DNA of 64,000 nt from Stomorhina lunata (taxonomy: Eukaryota; Arthropoda; Insecta; Diptera; Rhiniidae): the NCBI GenBank assembly GCA_933228675.1, contig OW121740.1, positions 33,885,792 through 33,949,791 on the forward strand, in the 5' to 3' direction. The notes beneath the pieces were generated by a model. It had not been told where the DNA came from and ran no database searches. It saw only the letters and a list, made by a program, of their open reading frames with translations. The translations under genes and the position numbers were made by a program. Position 1 is the stretch's first letter. The number at the start of each line of letters is the position of its first letter. Shown piece after piece: positions 1 through 12,745 of the stretch.

Positions 1-135
1 AAATTTTTCGAAATAAAAATTTTGAATAAAATATTTTCGATATAAAATTTTTTTTATAGAAAAATTTTTGATAAAAAAAATTTTGGAAAATTTTTCAATA
101 TAAAATTTGTTTGTATATTAAAATTGTTTAAAAGA
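1..135. repeat. Degenerate AT minisatellite remnant
   Basis: Diverged copies of the roughly 30-bp palindromic unit found elsewhere in the window (TTTTCGATA, TTTTTATAGAAAAA and TTTTTGATAAAAAA words in succession). The left edge of the window cuts the array, so its true size is unknown. No coding potential. Confidence 0.6.
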
Positions 136-1307
136 AAATTTATTCGCACTTAATCCCAGTCTATTAAATTCATTTATTAATGTAATTGGCAATTTATTAA
201 TAAAAGCGAAAAAAATGCTTGAACATTTTTTGATAATTTGTAATTTTATTTTCACGTACTATTTGGAGGATGATTTTAAAATAATAGTATCTGACATATT
301 AATAAAAGCTTAAGTGATCGAAAAAAGTAATTTCTTGCATATTTTATTCTAAATGAAAAAATATTATGTTGAATACTACAGACATTCATATTAAAAAAAG
401 AACACAATAACTTAAATCTCCAAAACTATTTAACATAGAAAATCAAAAACTATCCGAAACCAAAATTTGCAATAAATATCACACAAACGACCCAAACCCT
501 AACAAATGGAGAAAGCAAAACGAAAAAAAAAAACAAAAATCGATTAAAATTCCTATTTTTTTTTTCAACAAAATCTTGTGAATTCTAATTAAACAACACT
601 TAAAAATGTCGGTATTGTCAACATCATTGACGAATGTCTTTGATTGGATTTTTTCCTTCTGTAAAACACAAATAATGGATGAAAAGTTTTTGCAGGTCGT
701 GGCCCAAAAGAAGTTGGCGAAAAAAAAAATAGAAACGAACGGAAGAGATGTGGAAAAATTCTCTATAATGAAATAGAATGTTAAAATAACATGGAACATT
801 GATTTTGAAGCAAACATGGCCACAATACTTGTATAGCTTTATTTGGAAAATAGAGGAAATATTTTAAGTAGAGGTAATTTTTTTCTTGACAAGAAAATTT
901 CAATGCCTTTCAAAAGATTTAACGGTGAAATGAATATATTTTCTTGCTCATTCTGTTCGTCTTTTAGAATTCATTTTACAGTATTTTGGCTTATTGGACT
1001 TTTGCTTAGTTGAAATCTTAACTAACAGAAGAAGAAAGGGAAGAAAATAATATAATTTCAAAACTTTTTTTCAGACTAAAGAAAAAAAAGTAAAAGAAAC
1101 TTATTTAACGGAATTGCATCAACAGTATCAGAATAAAATTTGAAAGAAAAATGTAATCAAAAAGGTAGTATTTAAATGAAATACAACAAAAATTGGTAAA
1201 ACTCAATCAGGACTGAAAAAAAAAAGAAAACTGAAAGCAAAACTGAAAAAAATATGCTGCTTTTTATGCAGCATTAACAAGGCGATCAGGTTGTAAAATG
1301 AAAGAAA
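136..1307. other. AT-rich spacer, no gene seen
   Basis: Very AT-rich DNA with several A-runs (around 521-536, 723-730 and 1216-1226). Open frames here are short and low in complexity, and none resembles a known family. Confidence 0.6.
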
Positions 1308-1516
1308 AACAAGTAAGAGTGTTATATTCAGCTTTGCCGAATCTTATATACCCACCATCAAATTGTGTTAAATTTCGAAACATATCTCATATATATACGA
1401 GGATGCAGCTAGTTCCAAATGGGGTCTAAACCTCCATTTTTGTTTTAATTGTAGATATAAAAATGGGATGCTATGTACAAATGTTGACCGATTGTCATAG
1501 ATTTTTCAAGAAATTA

Positions 1517-1544
1517 AGACAGGCAGACAGACAGGCAAACAGAA

Positions 1545-1579
<35 letters not shown>
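1517..1579. repeat. (GACA)n microsatellite
   Basis: About 15 imperfect GACA units with GGCA, AACA and AAGA variants, the same tetranucleotide (complement TGTC) that is hugely expanded at 55026 and 63443. It lies at the internal microsatellite position of the interspersed element. Confidence 0.85.
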
Positions 1580-1589
1580 AAAAAATTAA

Positions 1590-2545
1590 TGTTTTAAAAA
1601 TTTCCTATAAAAAATAGATTTTTGAAAAATTTCCTATAAAAAGTAAATTTTTGAAAAATTTGCTATAAAAAGTGAATTTTTGATAAATTTCCTATAAAAA
1701 GTAAATTTTTGAAAAATTTCCTATAAAAAGTGAATTTTTGATAAATTTCCTATAAAAAGTAAATTTTTGAAAAATTTCCTATAAAAAGTAAATTTTTGAA
1801 AAATTTCCTATAAAAAGTAAATTTTTGAAAAATTTCCTATAAAAAGTAAATTTTTGAAAAATTTCCTATAAAAAGTAAATTTTTGAAAAATTTCCTATAA
1901 AAAGTAAATTTTTGAAAAATTTCCTATGAAAAGTAAATTTTTGAAAAATTTCTTATAAAAAGTAAATTTTTGAAAAATTTCCTTTAAAAAGTAAATTTTT
2001 GAAAAAGTTTGTTTCAAAAATATATTTTTGAAAAATTTCCTTTAAAAAGTAAATTTTTAAAAAACTTCCTATAAAAAGTAAATTTTGAAAAATTCCTATA
2101 AAAAGTAAATTTTTAAAAAATTTCCTATAAAAAGTAAATTTTTAAATAATTTTCTGTAAAAAGTAAATTTTTGAAAAATTTACTATAAAAAGTATATTCT
2201 TTAAAAATTTCCTATAAAAAGTAAATTTTTGAAAATTTTCGTAAAAAGTATATTCTTAAAAATGTAAATTTAAAAAAATAAATTTCTTTAAAAAAGTATT
2301 TTTTTAAATTTCATTAAAAAGTAATTTTATGAAAAATTTCCTATAAAATGTAAATTTTTGAAAAGTTTCCTATAAAAAGTAAATTTTTGAAAAATTTAAT
2401 ATAAAAAGTATATTTTTTTTTTAAATTTCCAATAAAATGTAAAGTTTTGAAAAATTTCCTATAAAAAGTAAATTTTTGAAAATTTTATAAAAAGTAAATT
2501 TTTGATAAATTTTCTATAAAAATTATTTTTAGAAAATTTCTTACA
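1590..2545. repeat. 29-bp minisatellite R1, first array
   Basis: About 33 units of 29 bp; each unit starts CCTATAAAAAG and continues with TAAATTTTTG and AAAAATTT. The first half is fairly regular. From about 2130 the units are diverged, with indels and T/A substitutions. The same unit forms the larger array at 3519-5690. Confidence 0.9.
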
Positions 2546-2690
2546 AAGACAGACAGACGGAAGGACATATAATCGTCTTTGTATTTCATAACGATTCATA
2601 TAATATTATGAGCCAATATTAATAAAATTACAAACGGAATGACAATCTCAATATACCCCCTTTTCTTTTTGATGGTGGGTATAAAAAGAA

Positions 2691-3518
2691 GTAAAGTAAA
2701 AGCATGTTCAAGTCAAAATGACTTGATAACCTACACCTGTTGGCAGAGATACATTAAATTCAAATAGGCTGTGATTGACTAAAGCAGGTCTTTTTGTTTA
2801 AAATAATATTAGAATTAATTCTAGAAGAAAAAATAAAAGAAATCACAAACTCTTTATAAATTTATAATGTTTAATCTTTGAAAAAAAAAAAATATCTTTA
2901 GCAGATTTTTAACAAACTTTTATCATATACTTTTTTTAAATCCTTCCCTTCCAATCTAGCAATTATTCGCTGCTGTACACGTCTGGTGTTACATGAACAA
3001 GTAAAAATCTTGTAACTACCGAGACTCAGAGTCAGAGCCAGAGATGGCTGGTGAAATGAAACCTATTGAATACTAAACCAATTTGCAAACATGTTAACCG
3101 GATCATCACGAAGTAAAACTGTTAAAAGGAAGGCAGTTTGTTAAAGATGTCTACCATGTAAATGTTACAAATAGACTTTTCCCTTTAATACTATTTTGCC
3201 TTTCATTCCAATCTTTTTGTTTCTTTTTTTTTTTTGACTTATCAATTTTGTTTTTGGTTTGTAACTTTTGTTACCGAAATACCCATTTACATAGATACTT
3301 TTATATAGCTTTTTATGTATACACTCAGACATTTATGAAGTCATCCATATGCATGAATTTAAGTTCAGTCTATTTTATGGAGTCGTTTTCATTTACGAAA
3401 AAAGAAGTAGTTAAGCATAGCCTTTAAGTTGTGGAAGTGAATTTTGGAAAATCCACTGACATAAATTTACTTCTTTAAATTTCAGTCATTTACTTTGACT
3501 TGATATATTTTCCTAAAT
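2691..3518. other. Spacer between the R1 arrays, no gene seen
   Basis: AT-rich sequence with a short GC-richer patch near 3020-3050 (ACTCAGAGTCAGAGCCAGAG). No ORF or RNA gene is supported. Confidence 0.55.
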
Positions 3519-5690
3519 AAGTAAATTTTTGAAAAATTTTTTATAAAAAGTAAATTTTTGAAAAATTTTCTATAAAAAGTAAATTTTTGAAAAATTTCCT
3601 ATAAAAAGTAAATTTTTGAAAAATTTCCTATAAAAAGTAAATTTTTGAAAAATTTCCTATAAAAAGTAAATTTTTGAAAAATTTCCTATAAAAAGTAAAT
3701 TTTTGAAAAATTTCCTATAAAAAGTAAATTTTTTAAAAATTTCCTATAAAAAGTAAATTTTTGAAAAATTTTCTATAAAAAGTAAATTTTTGAAAAATTT
3801 CCTATAAAAAGTAAATTTTTGAAAAATTTCCTATAAAAAGTAAATTTTTGAAAAATTTCCTATAAAAAGTAAATTTTTGAAAAATTTCCTATAAAAAGTA
3901 AATTTTTGAAAAATTTCCTATAAAAAGTAAATTTTTGAAAAATTTCCTATAAAAAGTAAATTTTTGAAAAATTTCCTATAAAAAGTAAATTTTTGACAAA
4001 TTTCCTATAAAAAGTAAATTTTTTAAAATATCCTATAAAAAGTAAATTTTTAAAAAATTTTCTATAAAAGTAAATTTTTTAAAAATTTCCTATAAAAAGT
4101 AAATTTTTGAAAAATTTTCTATAAAAAGTAAATTTTTTAAAAATTTCCTTTAAAAATTAAGTTTTGAAAAAATTCCTATATAAAGTAAATTTTTGAAAAT
4201 TTTTTTATAAATAATTAATTTTTGAAAATTTTCCTTTTAAAAGTAAATTTTTGAAAAATTTCCTATAAAAAGTAAATTTTTGAAAAATTTCCTATAAAAA
4301 GTAAATTTTTGAAAATTTTCCTATAAAAAGTAAATTTTTGAAAAATTTCCTATCAAAAGTAAATTTTTGAAAAATTTCCTATAAAAAGTAAATTTTTGAA
4401 AAATTCCCTATAAAAAGTAAATTTTTGAAAAATTTCCTATAAAAAGTAAATTTTTGAAAAATTTCCTATAAAAAGTAAATTTTTGAAAAATTTCCTATAA
4501 AAAGTAAATTTTTGAAAAATTTCCTATAAAAAGTAAATTTTTGAAAAATTTCCTATAAAAAGTAAATTTTTGAAAAATTTCCTATAAAAAGTAAATTTTT
4601 GAAAAATTTCCTATAAAAAGTAAATTTTTGACAAATTTCCTATAAAAAGTAAATTTTTTAAAATATCCTATAAAAAGTAAATTTTTAAAAAATTTTCTAT
4701 AAAAGTAAATTTTTTAAAAATTTCCTATAAAAAGTAAATTTTTGAAAAATTTTCTATAAAAAGTAAATTTTTTAAAAATTTCCTTTAAAAATTAAGTTTT
4801 GAAAAAATTCCTATATAAAGTAAATTTTTGAAAATTTTTTTATAAATAATTAATTTTTGAAAATTTTCCTTTTAAAAGTAAATTTTTGAAAAATTTCCTA
4901 TAAAAAGTAAATTTTTGAAAAATTTCCTATAAAAAGTAAATTTTTGAAAAATTTCCTATAAAAAGTAAATTTTTGAAAATTTTCCTATAAAAAGTAAATT
5001 TTTGAAAAATTTCCTATCAAAAGTAAATTTTTGAAAAATTTCCTATAAAAAGTAAATTTTTGAAAAATTCCCTATAAAAAGTAAATTTTTGAAAAATTTC
5101 CTATAAAAAGTAAATTTTTGAAAAATTTCCTATAAAAAGTAAATTTTTGAAAAATTTCCTATAAAAAGTAAATTTTTGAAAAATTTCCTATAAAAAGTAA
5201 ATTTTTGAAAAATTTCCTATAAAAAGTAAATTTTTGAAAAATTTCCTATAAAAAGTAAATTTTTGAAAAATTTCCTATAAAAAGTAAATTTTTGAAAAAT
5301 TTCCTATAAAAAGTAAATTTTTGAAAAATTTCCTATAAAAAGTAAATTTTTGAAAAATTTCCTATAAAAAGTAAATTTTTGAAAAATTTCCTATAAAAAG
5401 TAAATTTTTGAAAAATTTCCTATAAAAAGTAAATTTTTGAAAAATTTCCTATAAAAAGTAAATTTTTGAAAAATTTCCTATAAAAAGTAAATTTTTGAAA
5501 AATTTCCTATAAAAAGTAAATTTTTGAAAAATTTCCTATAAAAAGTAAATTTTTGAAAAATTTCCTATAAAAAGTAAATTTTTGAAAAATTTCCTATAAA
5601 AAGTAAATTTTTGAAAAATTTCCTATAAAAAGTAAATTTTTGAAAAATTTCCTATAAAAAGTAAATTTTTGAAAAATTTCCTATAAAAAG
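3519..5690. repeat. 29-bp minisatellite R1, second array
   Basis: About 75 head-to-tail units of 29 bp (CCTATAAAAAG, TAAATTTTTG, AAAAATTT). The last third, from about 5085, is nearly perfect. The middle holds a block of variant units that occurs twice (about 3990-4420 and 4625-5085; see findings), showing that multi-unit segments were duplicated. The array ends sharply at AAAACTTATC. It encodes nothing: 29 bp is not a multiple of three and stops occur in all frames. Confidence 0.95.
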
Positions 5691-7378
5691 AAAACTTATC
5701 TCACTTTAAATGTTGCTCTACAGAGAATTCATAATTTAATCTCTTTTTCTATAGAAAATTATTCCTGTCATAATAATAATGCTTTATCTCGAAAACTAGA
5801 GATAGCCTTAAACAACGGTTAGGACCACTGTAATATTCGTAACATATGCCTTTGCTTGTCAAAACATTTAGTTTTAATGAAATTCTTTAACTATCTTGGA
5901 ACTTTTGATAAATAGGTTACATTGAAGTGAAACTTATATCTTACATATTATTTAAATTATCCTAAAAGTATGCTAGACAAATGTTTCTGAAATATCTTAC
6001 ATTCTGATCTATATCGAATACGGCGACTTGCACCTGTAGGTACATCTCGATCGATATCCCATAGATATGTTTTCCCGACAAAGATAAAAACACACAAAAA
6101 GCCTAGTCTTTCTGTCCTTCACAATCAATTTTCTGGTCGTGCAGTTATAAAGAACAGACAGACAGAATTTTTTCTTTTACTCTTATTAGTAAGTATTGGA
6201 CAAATGGGTACGTGCCTCTTAATGAAAACTTATCCTTGTCTTCTCTTGTCCTCCATTATCCACACTTAAGCCACTGAGTACCAACTGCTCACAATTAATC
6301 ACATTTTTAATTTGAGCTACGCGACGATTCTTATCTTCTTAAACTGTAATAATTTTGTTGAAAGTCTTAAGTATTTAAGTGTTATTGGTTCCTTTTTTCC
6401 ATTTCATATTCAATATTTTAGCCTTTAAAATGTTCACTCGGCTTTATCTTAGTTTTGGTTTACATTTGCCAACAAAAAGGTCATTTGACTGGCTATGCTT
6501 CATTTTCATTTCCTGAATTTACTTCTTATACTTTTTAGGTTTCATTTGAATTTGGGATTAAATGTTTATTTGTAAGTTTTTCCCTCGTTCATCGTTAATT
6601 TTTGGTTATTTATGTAGATATGTCTTGTTGTTTCGCGCTATTTGCATTGAAAAGTGTAGACAGTTTTACGAGTTCATGGGGGATTTATTTTGGCTTAATT
6701 TATGGTCATGATTAAATGGTAAATATGGTTCAGCTGGCGGTGATTTGTTTAAATAAATCGCGTTTAATTGTTAACATTCTGTGCGTATTTTTTATTATAC
6801 TTGAATTCGGTATTGCATTTGTAAATAAGTACAAAAATAACAATAATAATAACAATAACAAATAAAACAAACCAAATACATAAAATAAAAGAAAACAGAA
6901 ATAAATTTTCCTAAAAAGTCCATTATTGTTGTTATGTTGAAGTTCCTTAGAAAAAAAGCCGAAATGTTACTTAGAAACGGAAATAAGATTTTAATTCCTT
7001 TTAAGGTTTTAATTTACAAAGTGTTTTCTCTTGCCCAATTGTCTGCATAATTAGTTGAGCCCATAAGAGGATTTATCATAAAAATTAATACCGATCTTAG
7101 GCTTTTCGGATTTAAATTTTAAATCTTAAATTCAAGTAATTACTTTATATTTAAGCTGTCTAATTAACAATTTCAATAATTTTAATATTTAGTTTGGGTA
7201 TTGTAATGAACAATTTAAGAATACTTTAAGAAGCCTGTATTAATAAGAACTTAAAAACTTTTAATTTATTTTAAGGTGAAGAGCAAACATTTATTTAGTA
7301 AAGATATTAAAATTTTTGGATTTACTTTTGATAACCCCCTGTAAAATTATTGGGTACATAAGTTAATATTACAGACGT
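5691..7378. other. AT-rich spacer with a dispersed-repeat fragment, no gene
   Basis: No supported gene. Positions 5957-6037 (ATCCTAAAAGTATGCTA and onward through ATATCGAATA) are a diverged copy of 8611-8690, so part of this spacer is a dispersed repeat. Confidence 0.5.
5957..6037 (+). repeat. Dispersed repeat, copy 1
   Basis: Shares ATCCTAAAAGTATGCTA, GTTTCTGAAATATCTTA and ATATCGAAT, in the same order, with 8611-8690. Family not recognised. Confidence 0.6.
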
Positions 7379-7640
7379 TTTTGCTTCAAAAATGCCTAAA
7401 CGAAAGGAAGCAGGTCAATGAAATTTGCCAAAAATATTCTTGATTTCTTGGAAAATTTTGGTATTCAAAATTGGCGATATCGGATTATATTTGACCATAG
7501 CTCCCATACAACCTCGCATAGGCTAATCGCCTAATTGCTAATATGCAGCGATTTCACTGAAATCTGATCACATTTAAACATAGCTCCCATACAAAACACT
7601 TACGGAAACAGCCTAAATTTCACTTAAATGCCTAAAAATT
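7379..7640 (+). mobile_element. mini-me-like element fragment (core without microsatellite)
   Basis: Contains GCCTAAACGAAAGGA, TTTGACCATAGCTCCCATA and CGCATAGGCTAATCGCC, the same core found just after the TCTG tract at 55620-55770 and again at 57715-57850 and 63843-63950. Here no long microsatellite precedes it. The open frame starting at 7642 is not convincing as a gene. Confidence 0.6.
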
Positions 7641-9199
7641 TTTGAAAAGTTCAATTGAAGTAGAGATTTGCTCTTTAGCATCCATTATGTTGACGAGTAC
7701 ATACACAGAGGAACGTCTGGTTTCCAATGAAACTGTTTTTATTCCCTTCATCAATTTTAGAACTAAAGTCTTCCTTCACTTTATACTGTCGTCTTCTACA
7801 CTTGGTTCGATGACCAAATCATTTTCAACGTCCATCTTGGTTTGGCATATAATCTTCATCATTTTCATCCAATTCTGGTGTAAAAATCCGTATCAAGGTT
7901 ACTAGAAAATATGATATACTGCGATTTTTCATACAAATTATATGTGAATCTAACCAGACACTTGTGGTACTAATATGACATAGGTTTCAAAATATCCTTC
8001 TGACTTCTTTTTAATTTAGCCAAGAAAATTTCAGAAGGGCTCCTGAAAATTTATATCACTAGCCATATTGCAAATTTGTTTAAAATGCAAAATAACTTGA
8101 AGAAGGTCAGGCCATACCCACGGTTAAGCTTTTTAGTCTTTCTCAAATTCTATCTCGTTTGAACCGCATCTTTGCCGCGCAAATTTGAACACTTATACAG
8201 ATTTACGCACAAACTAAATACGAATTGTATACATAGATTTACGCATAAAATATTTGTAGTAAGTAATGTTACCGTATATAGTAGGGGTATTCGCGCAAGA
8301 CTATAAAACATTGATAAGCTGAAATTTGGGAGATTTAAAAAACGTAGAAAGTTAACTAGATATCGTACTGAGTGTTTAATAATACTCCTTATAAATATAT
8401 AGTATTTTTAAACTTCATCACATTTTCCCTCCACTTAGAGGTGAGCGTACCACGTTGTGGGTTAGTTCGCTTGCATTATACATTGCTGGTTTGTTGATGT
8501 TTCGGTAGAAGATGTTTAAGTCAAAATATTTAGTTAAAACGAAATTACTTTTTTATCAGAGAATTTTTAAGAAATAATTCTAAATGTAGTGAACCTTAAA
8601 TATTTTATATTATCCTAAAAGTATGCTATGCAAAAGTTTCTGAAATATCTTATACTTCGATCGATATCGAATGTGACGATTTGGCCCCAGATTTATATAC
8701 GAAGTCGAGAAGGGCTAAACTTTAAGTTAATATCATATATTTTTTTGAAATTAAGCTACTAAATTAAAAAAATTACGTAGTTTCAACTCATGTATACACC
8801 TAATACAGAAACTAAATTTTGTGTAAAATTTCTTAAATTAAAATATTTTTAATTCTTAAAGTTTAAGGACCTCATAAAATATGTTCTGGCAAAACTGTTG
8901 CATTTTGCAATTAAAACGCTTACACTTAATGCCAGTGTCATAAAACAAAACTTTAATTTTTTTCTTAACACTAAATAACACTTTAAGTTAAAAGTAGTGA
9001 CATGTCCTTAGAAAGGAGAAAAAAAAGGGTGAAGTGAATGAAAAAAGCCTCTAAATAAAAATGAAAACATGTACAAGCAATTATTACTGAACCATGTGTA
9101 AATTTTTCATGACCACTTAGTCCTTAGAAAAGAACTAAATGTGTGAGAGATGCTTATGTTGTTGCACAATGGGTATAAGACGATCATCTCGTGGAATTC
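7641..9199. other. AT-rich spacer, no gene seen
   Basis: A frame of 87 codons opens at 7642, but it starts at the end of repeat sequence and has no recognisable domain. Position 8611 onward carries the second copy of the dispersed repeat seen at 5957. Confidence 0.5.
8611..8690 (+). repeat. Dispersed repeat, copy 2
   Basis: Diverged partner of 5957-6037, sharing ATCCTAAAAGTATGCTA and TTTCTGAAATATCTTA. Confidence 0.6.
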
Positions 9200-10460
9200 T
9201 AGAAAACACTTTTCTATATAAAACCCTTCCTATCGTCGACTTTTCTATTAAAAACCCTTCCTGTCGTTAACTTTTCTATAGAAAACTCTTCCTATCGTCC
9301 ACTTTTCTAAAGAAACCCCTTCCTATCGTCAACTTTTCTATAGAAAACCCTTCCTATCGCCAACTTTTCTATAGAGAACCCTTCCCATCGTCAACTTTTC
9401 TATAGAAAACCCTTCCTATCGTCAACTTTTCTATAGAAAACCCTTCCTATCTTCAACTTTTCTACAGAAAACCCTTCCTATCGTCAACTTTTCTATAGAA
9501 AACCCTTCCTATCGTCAACATTTCTATAGAAAACCCTTCCTATCATCAACATTTCTATAGAAAACCCTTGCTATCGTCAACTTTTCTATAGAAAACCCTT
9601 CCTATCGTCAACTTTTCTATAGAAAACCCTTCCTATCGTCAACTTTTCTATAGAAAACCCTTCCTATCGTCAACTTTTCTATAGAAAACCCTTCCTATCG
9701 TCAACTTTTCTATAGAAAACCCTTCCTATCGTCAACTTTTCTATAGAAAGCCCTTCCTATCGACAACTTTTCTATAGAAAACCCTTCCTATCGTCAACTT
9801 TTCTATAGAAAGCCCTTCCTATCGACAACTTTTCTATAGAAAACCCTTCCTATCGTCAACTTTTCTATAGAAAACCCTTCCTATCGTCAACTTTTCTATA
9901 GAAAACAATTCCTATCGTCAACTTTTCTATAGAAAACCCTTCCTATCGTCAACTTTTCTATCGTCAACTTTTCTATAGAAAACCCTTCCTATCGTCAATT
10001 TTTCTATAGAAAACCCTTTCTATAGTCAACTTTTCTATAGAAAACCCTTCCTATCGTCAACTTTTCTATAGAAAACTCTTCCTATCGTCAACCTTTCTAT
10101 AGAAAGCCCTTCCTATCGTCAACTTTTCTATAGAAAACCCTTCCTATCGTCAACTTTTCTATAGAAAACCCTTCCTATCGTCAAATTTTCTCTAGAAAAC
10201 CCTTCCTATCGTCAACTTTTCTATAGAAAACCCTTCCTATCGTCAACTTTTCTATAGAAAACCCTTCCTATCGTCAACTTTTCTATAGAAAACCCTTCCT
10301 ATCGTCAACTTTTCTATAGAAAACCCTTCCTATCGTCAACTTTCCTATAGAAAACCTTTCCTGTCATCAACTTGTCTATAAAAAACCCTTCTTATCGTGA
10401 ACTTTTCTATAGAAAACACTTCCTATTATCAACTTATATATAGAAAACACTTCCTATCCT
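9200..10460. repeat. 31-bp minisatellite R2
   Basis: About 40 units of 31 bp: CTTTTCTATAGAAAA, then CCCTTCCTATCGTCAA. It is less AT-rich than the other arrays. The first half of each unit is the palindrome TTTTCTATAGAAAA common to R3, R5 and R9. Units are well conserved except at the two ends. A short unit near 9956-9970 lacks the CCCTTCC half, a typical unequal-exchange product. Confidence 0.95.
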
Positions 10461-11820
10461 CACATTTTATACAATATTATGTCCATTTACAATTCCTATT
10501 AACTATTAACCCCACTGTGCAATGTAGTTTGCTATGTTGTTATTGTGGTCGTTCTTGCACTTGTGTTGTATTTGTGTGATGACATTGTTTGTTATTCTTG
10601 TTGCTATTACTGTCAACTTCAATGCCTCCCAAGGCACCATATAAGTACTTGTACCACAACAACAGTTCCAAGAACAACAAAGTACATAACGCTCTCAAAA
10701 ACATAAATAACAACAAATGCAAGAGACAACAATCAAGACAGCATAATTTGACTTTAAAGTTTGTATGACAATTTAAGTCAAGAAAATGTCAGACTTAAAA
10801 TTTCAGACATTAAGTCAGCCAAGGGCAAGCAATTCATTTGCTATAGCTAGTTATAGGCAAATAAATTTTGCCGACACACATACTCGATACACAAGAATTG
10901 AAAAGAGCATAAACATACTTTTACGGTCCAAATTGTTTAAAAAATCTCCCGAACGTATCAATCATTCGCTATGAAATATATTCCATGAAGCGAGAACACA
11001 TTAAGCAATTTTGCATATATTTTAGTTCCCTTTACTGTTTTCAAGCGATATTGCAACTTTTATGGATTTTTGTGAATGAAAACTGATGTAATTAAAACTG
11101 AAACCGGTATTTTAGATTTTCGAATTAATATAATAAAGACCATAAATACCATAATTCTTTTAGATTAAATATTTATATATTTTTCTTTTTGATACTTTTT
11201 AATTTCTTTTACTAATTTATTACAAATTATTTTCAAATCTTCTCACATTTTAATCCACTTTTTAAGTTTCCTACGAAAAGAAGCCAAACTCTACAAAAAC
11301 TCTTATATTCAACATTACTTTTTTTACATATAAACATTTAATAGAACAATTTATTCACTATTTAAGCATTTCCTTTTTCATGTTTCCTTAGATTGCCCTT
11401 TTTTGCTTCATCTCATTTTTAGATGCAGTACAAACCATTAAACTCGATTTTGTATTCATTGCATGTCATTTAGTTAATATGTAAAAAAACCAAAGCAAAA
11501 CTTTCCTACAAATATTAGTACTTAGTATTTTCTGAAGTACTTGAACAGTTTTTCTGTATTTCCAATTATTGGAACTAAATAGCTGGTAAGAAATTATGGG
11601 AGATGGTTTTTTAATGATAGGTACTAATTTTTGTTAAATACAAAATAAAATTAGGTAATCCAAACTTTTTTCCTAAAAATATGCTACAGTTTTTATAAAT
11701 AATTCTCTTCATTGGCTCTAAAATCTCTCCTGCAAGCCTTGAAGTCAGAGTATTAAGAATAAATTGTGTGCATACTTTTAGTAAAATATACAAAAATAAT
11801 ATATAACATCTAATGTTCAC
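10461..11820. other. AT-rich spacer, no gene seen
   Basis: Contains GTT/AAC-rich stretches at 10540-10740 that open short frames on both strands. These frames are low-complexity and match nothing I know. No RNA gene seen. Confidence 0.5.
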
Positions 11821-12250
11821 TACATTATGAAAGATTTCTCTACAGAAAAATATTTTTATCGAAAATTTTTCCAAAGAAAAATATTTTTATCGAAAATATT
11901 TCTAAAGCAAAATATAATATATAATATTTTTTTAAAGAAAAATATTTTTATCAAAAATTTTTCTAAAGAAAAATATTCGATTACAAAATTTTTCTATAGA
12001 AAAATTTTCGATACAAAAATTTTTTTATAGAAAGAAACAAATAAGAAAATTTTTCGATAACAAAATTTTTCTATAGAAAAATTTTCGATAAAAAATTTTT
12101 CTATGGAAAAATTTTTGATAAAAAAATTTTTCAATAGAAAAATTTTCGATAAAAAAATTTTTCAATAGAAAAATTTTCGATAAAAAAATTTTTCTATAGA
12201 AAAATTTTAGATAAAAAAATGTTTTTATAGAAAAATTTTCGATAAAAAAA
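11821..12250. repeat. Degenerate R3-type minisatellite
   Basis: The first half (11821-12040) has diverged units with TTTTTATCGAAAA and TTCTAAAG. The second half (12040-12250) is closer to the 31-bp R3 unit of the 13.2-kb array (TTTTCGATAAAAAAATTTTT). The lysine/phenylalanine-rich frames it opens on both strands are repeat translation. Confidence 0.8.
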
Positions 12251-12258
12251 TCAACTAA

Positions 12259-12712
12259 CCATCGAAACGCGTCGAGGAAAGGTTTCCCCACCAACATTTT
12301 TTGGTTTTATCAAAAAACTATTTATTACAGTAATAAATAATTGTAATAAATTGGGATTCTTAGTGCAATACACTACAGTAAAACTTTTTAATTAAATGTT
12401 TGATGTCCCAAATTTTGATAAACCTTTTAATAAATATACGGCTGCACATGTGCCAAGCTTTAAAATAAACTTTTGTTTATTTAAATCTTTCTTTGAACCC
12501 CCTTTATAGCACTTTTGTCTTAGTCGCCAACAAAGCAACAACAAAAGTGTGGGAAATAAAGAAATGATAAAACTGAGAAATGTTTGTGTGTTTCTGTTCG
12601 GATGATAATCTGCGCTTTATGTTGATATTTGTTGGACACAATAATAATAATTCGTATTTATTCAGTTCCTCAAATTATACATAATGTGAGGTTTTCGCTC
12701 TGTCTAGAATTA
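12259..12712 (+). repeat. 450-bp direct duplication, copy 1
   Basis: Begins CCATCGAAACGCGTCGAGGA and ends GCTCTGTCTAGAATTAG. The next copy starts 487 bp downstream. I saw about three substitutions between the copies by eye (for example ACTGAGAAATG versus ACTGAAAAATG). It is unlike the minisatellites on either side; no ORF or family recognised. Confidence 0.9.
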
Positions 12713-12745
12713 GGGATAATCCTCCTGATGAGATGGTCTAACCAA

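Larger units (their letters stand above)
1308..2690 (+). mobile_element. mini-me-like interspersed element, interrupted by a minisatellite
   Basis: Starts with AACAAGTAAGAGTG, a terminus similar to that of other interspersed copies in the window (21173, reverse of 23093). The motif TACCCACCATCAAA follows near 1351. The right end, 2575-2685, carries the sequence seen inverted at 54905 (CATTCCGTTTGTAA on the other strand) and closes with GATGGTGGGTATAAAA, the complement of the left motif. A GACA microsatellite lies inside at 1517-1579, and GACAGACAGACGG resumes at 2548 after a 29-bp minisatellite. Non-coding, apparently non-autonomous. Assignment to the dipteran mini-me type rests on the GTCY microsatellite plus dispersed copies; it has not been compared with a library. 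Confidence 0.55.

Noticed and set aside
479..823. 114-codon Phe-rich frame on the minus strand
   Set aside because: Low-complexity translation of A-rich DNA with no supporting signal.
7642..7905. 87-codon frame on the plus strand
   Set aside because: It starts at the edge of repeat DNA, has no recognisable domain, and is close to the length expected by chance.
9200..10460. CRISPR array, suggested by regular units of about 31 bp
   Set aside because: Units are directly adjacent with no unique spacers, and the context is eukaryotic.
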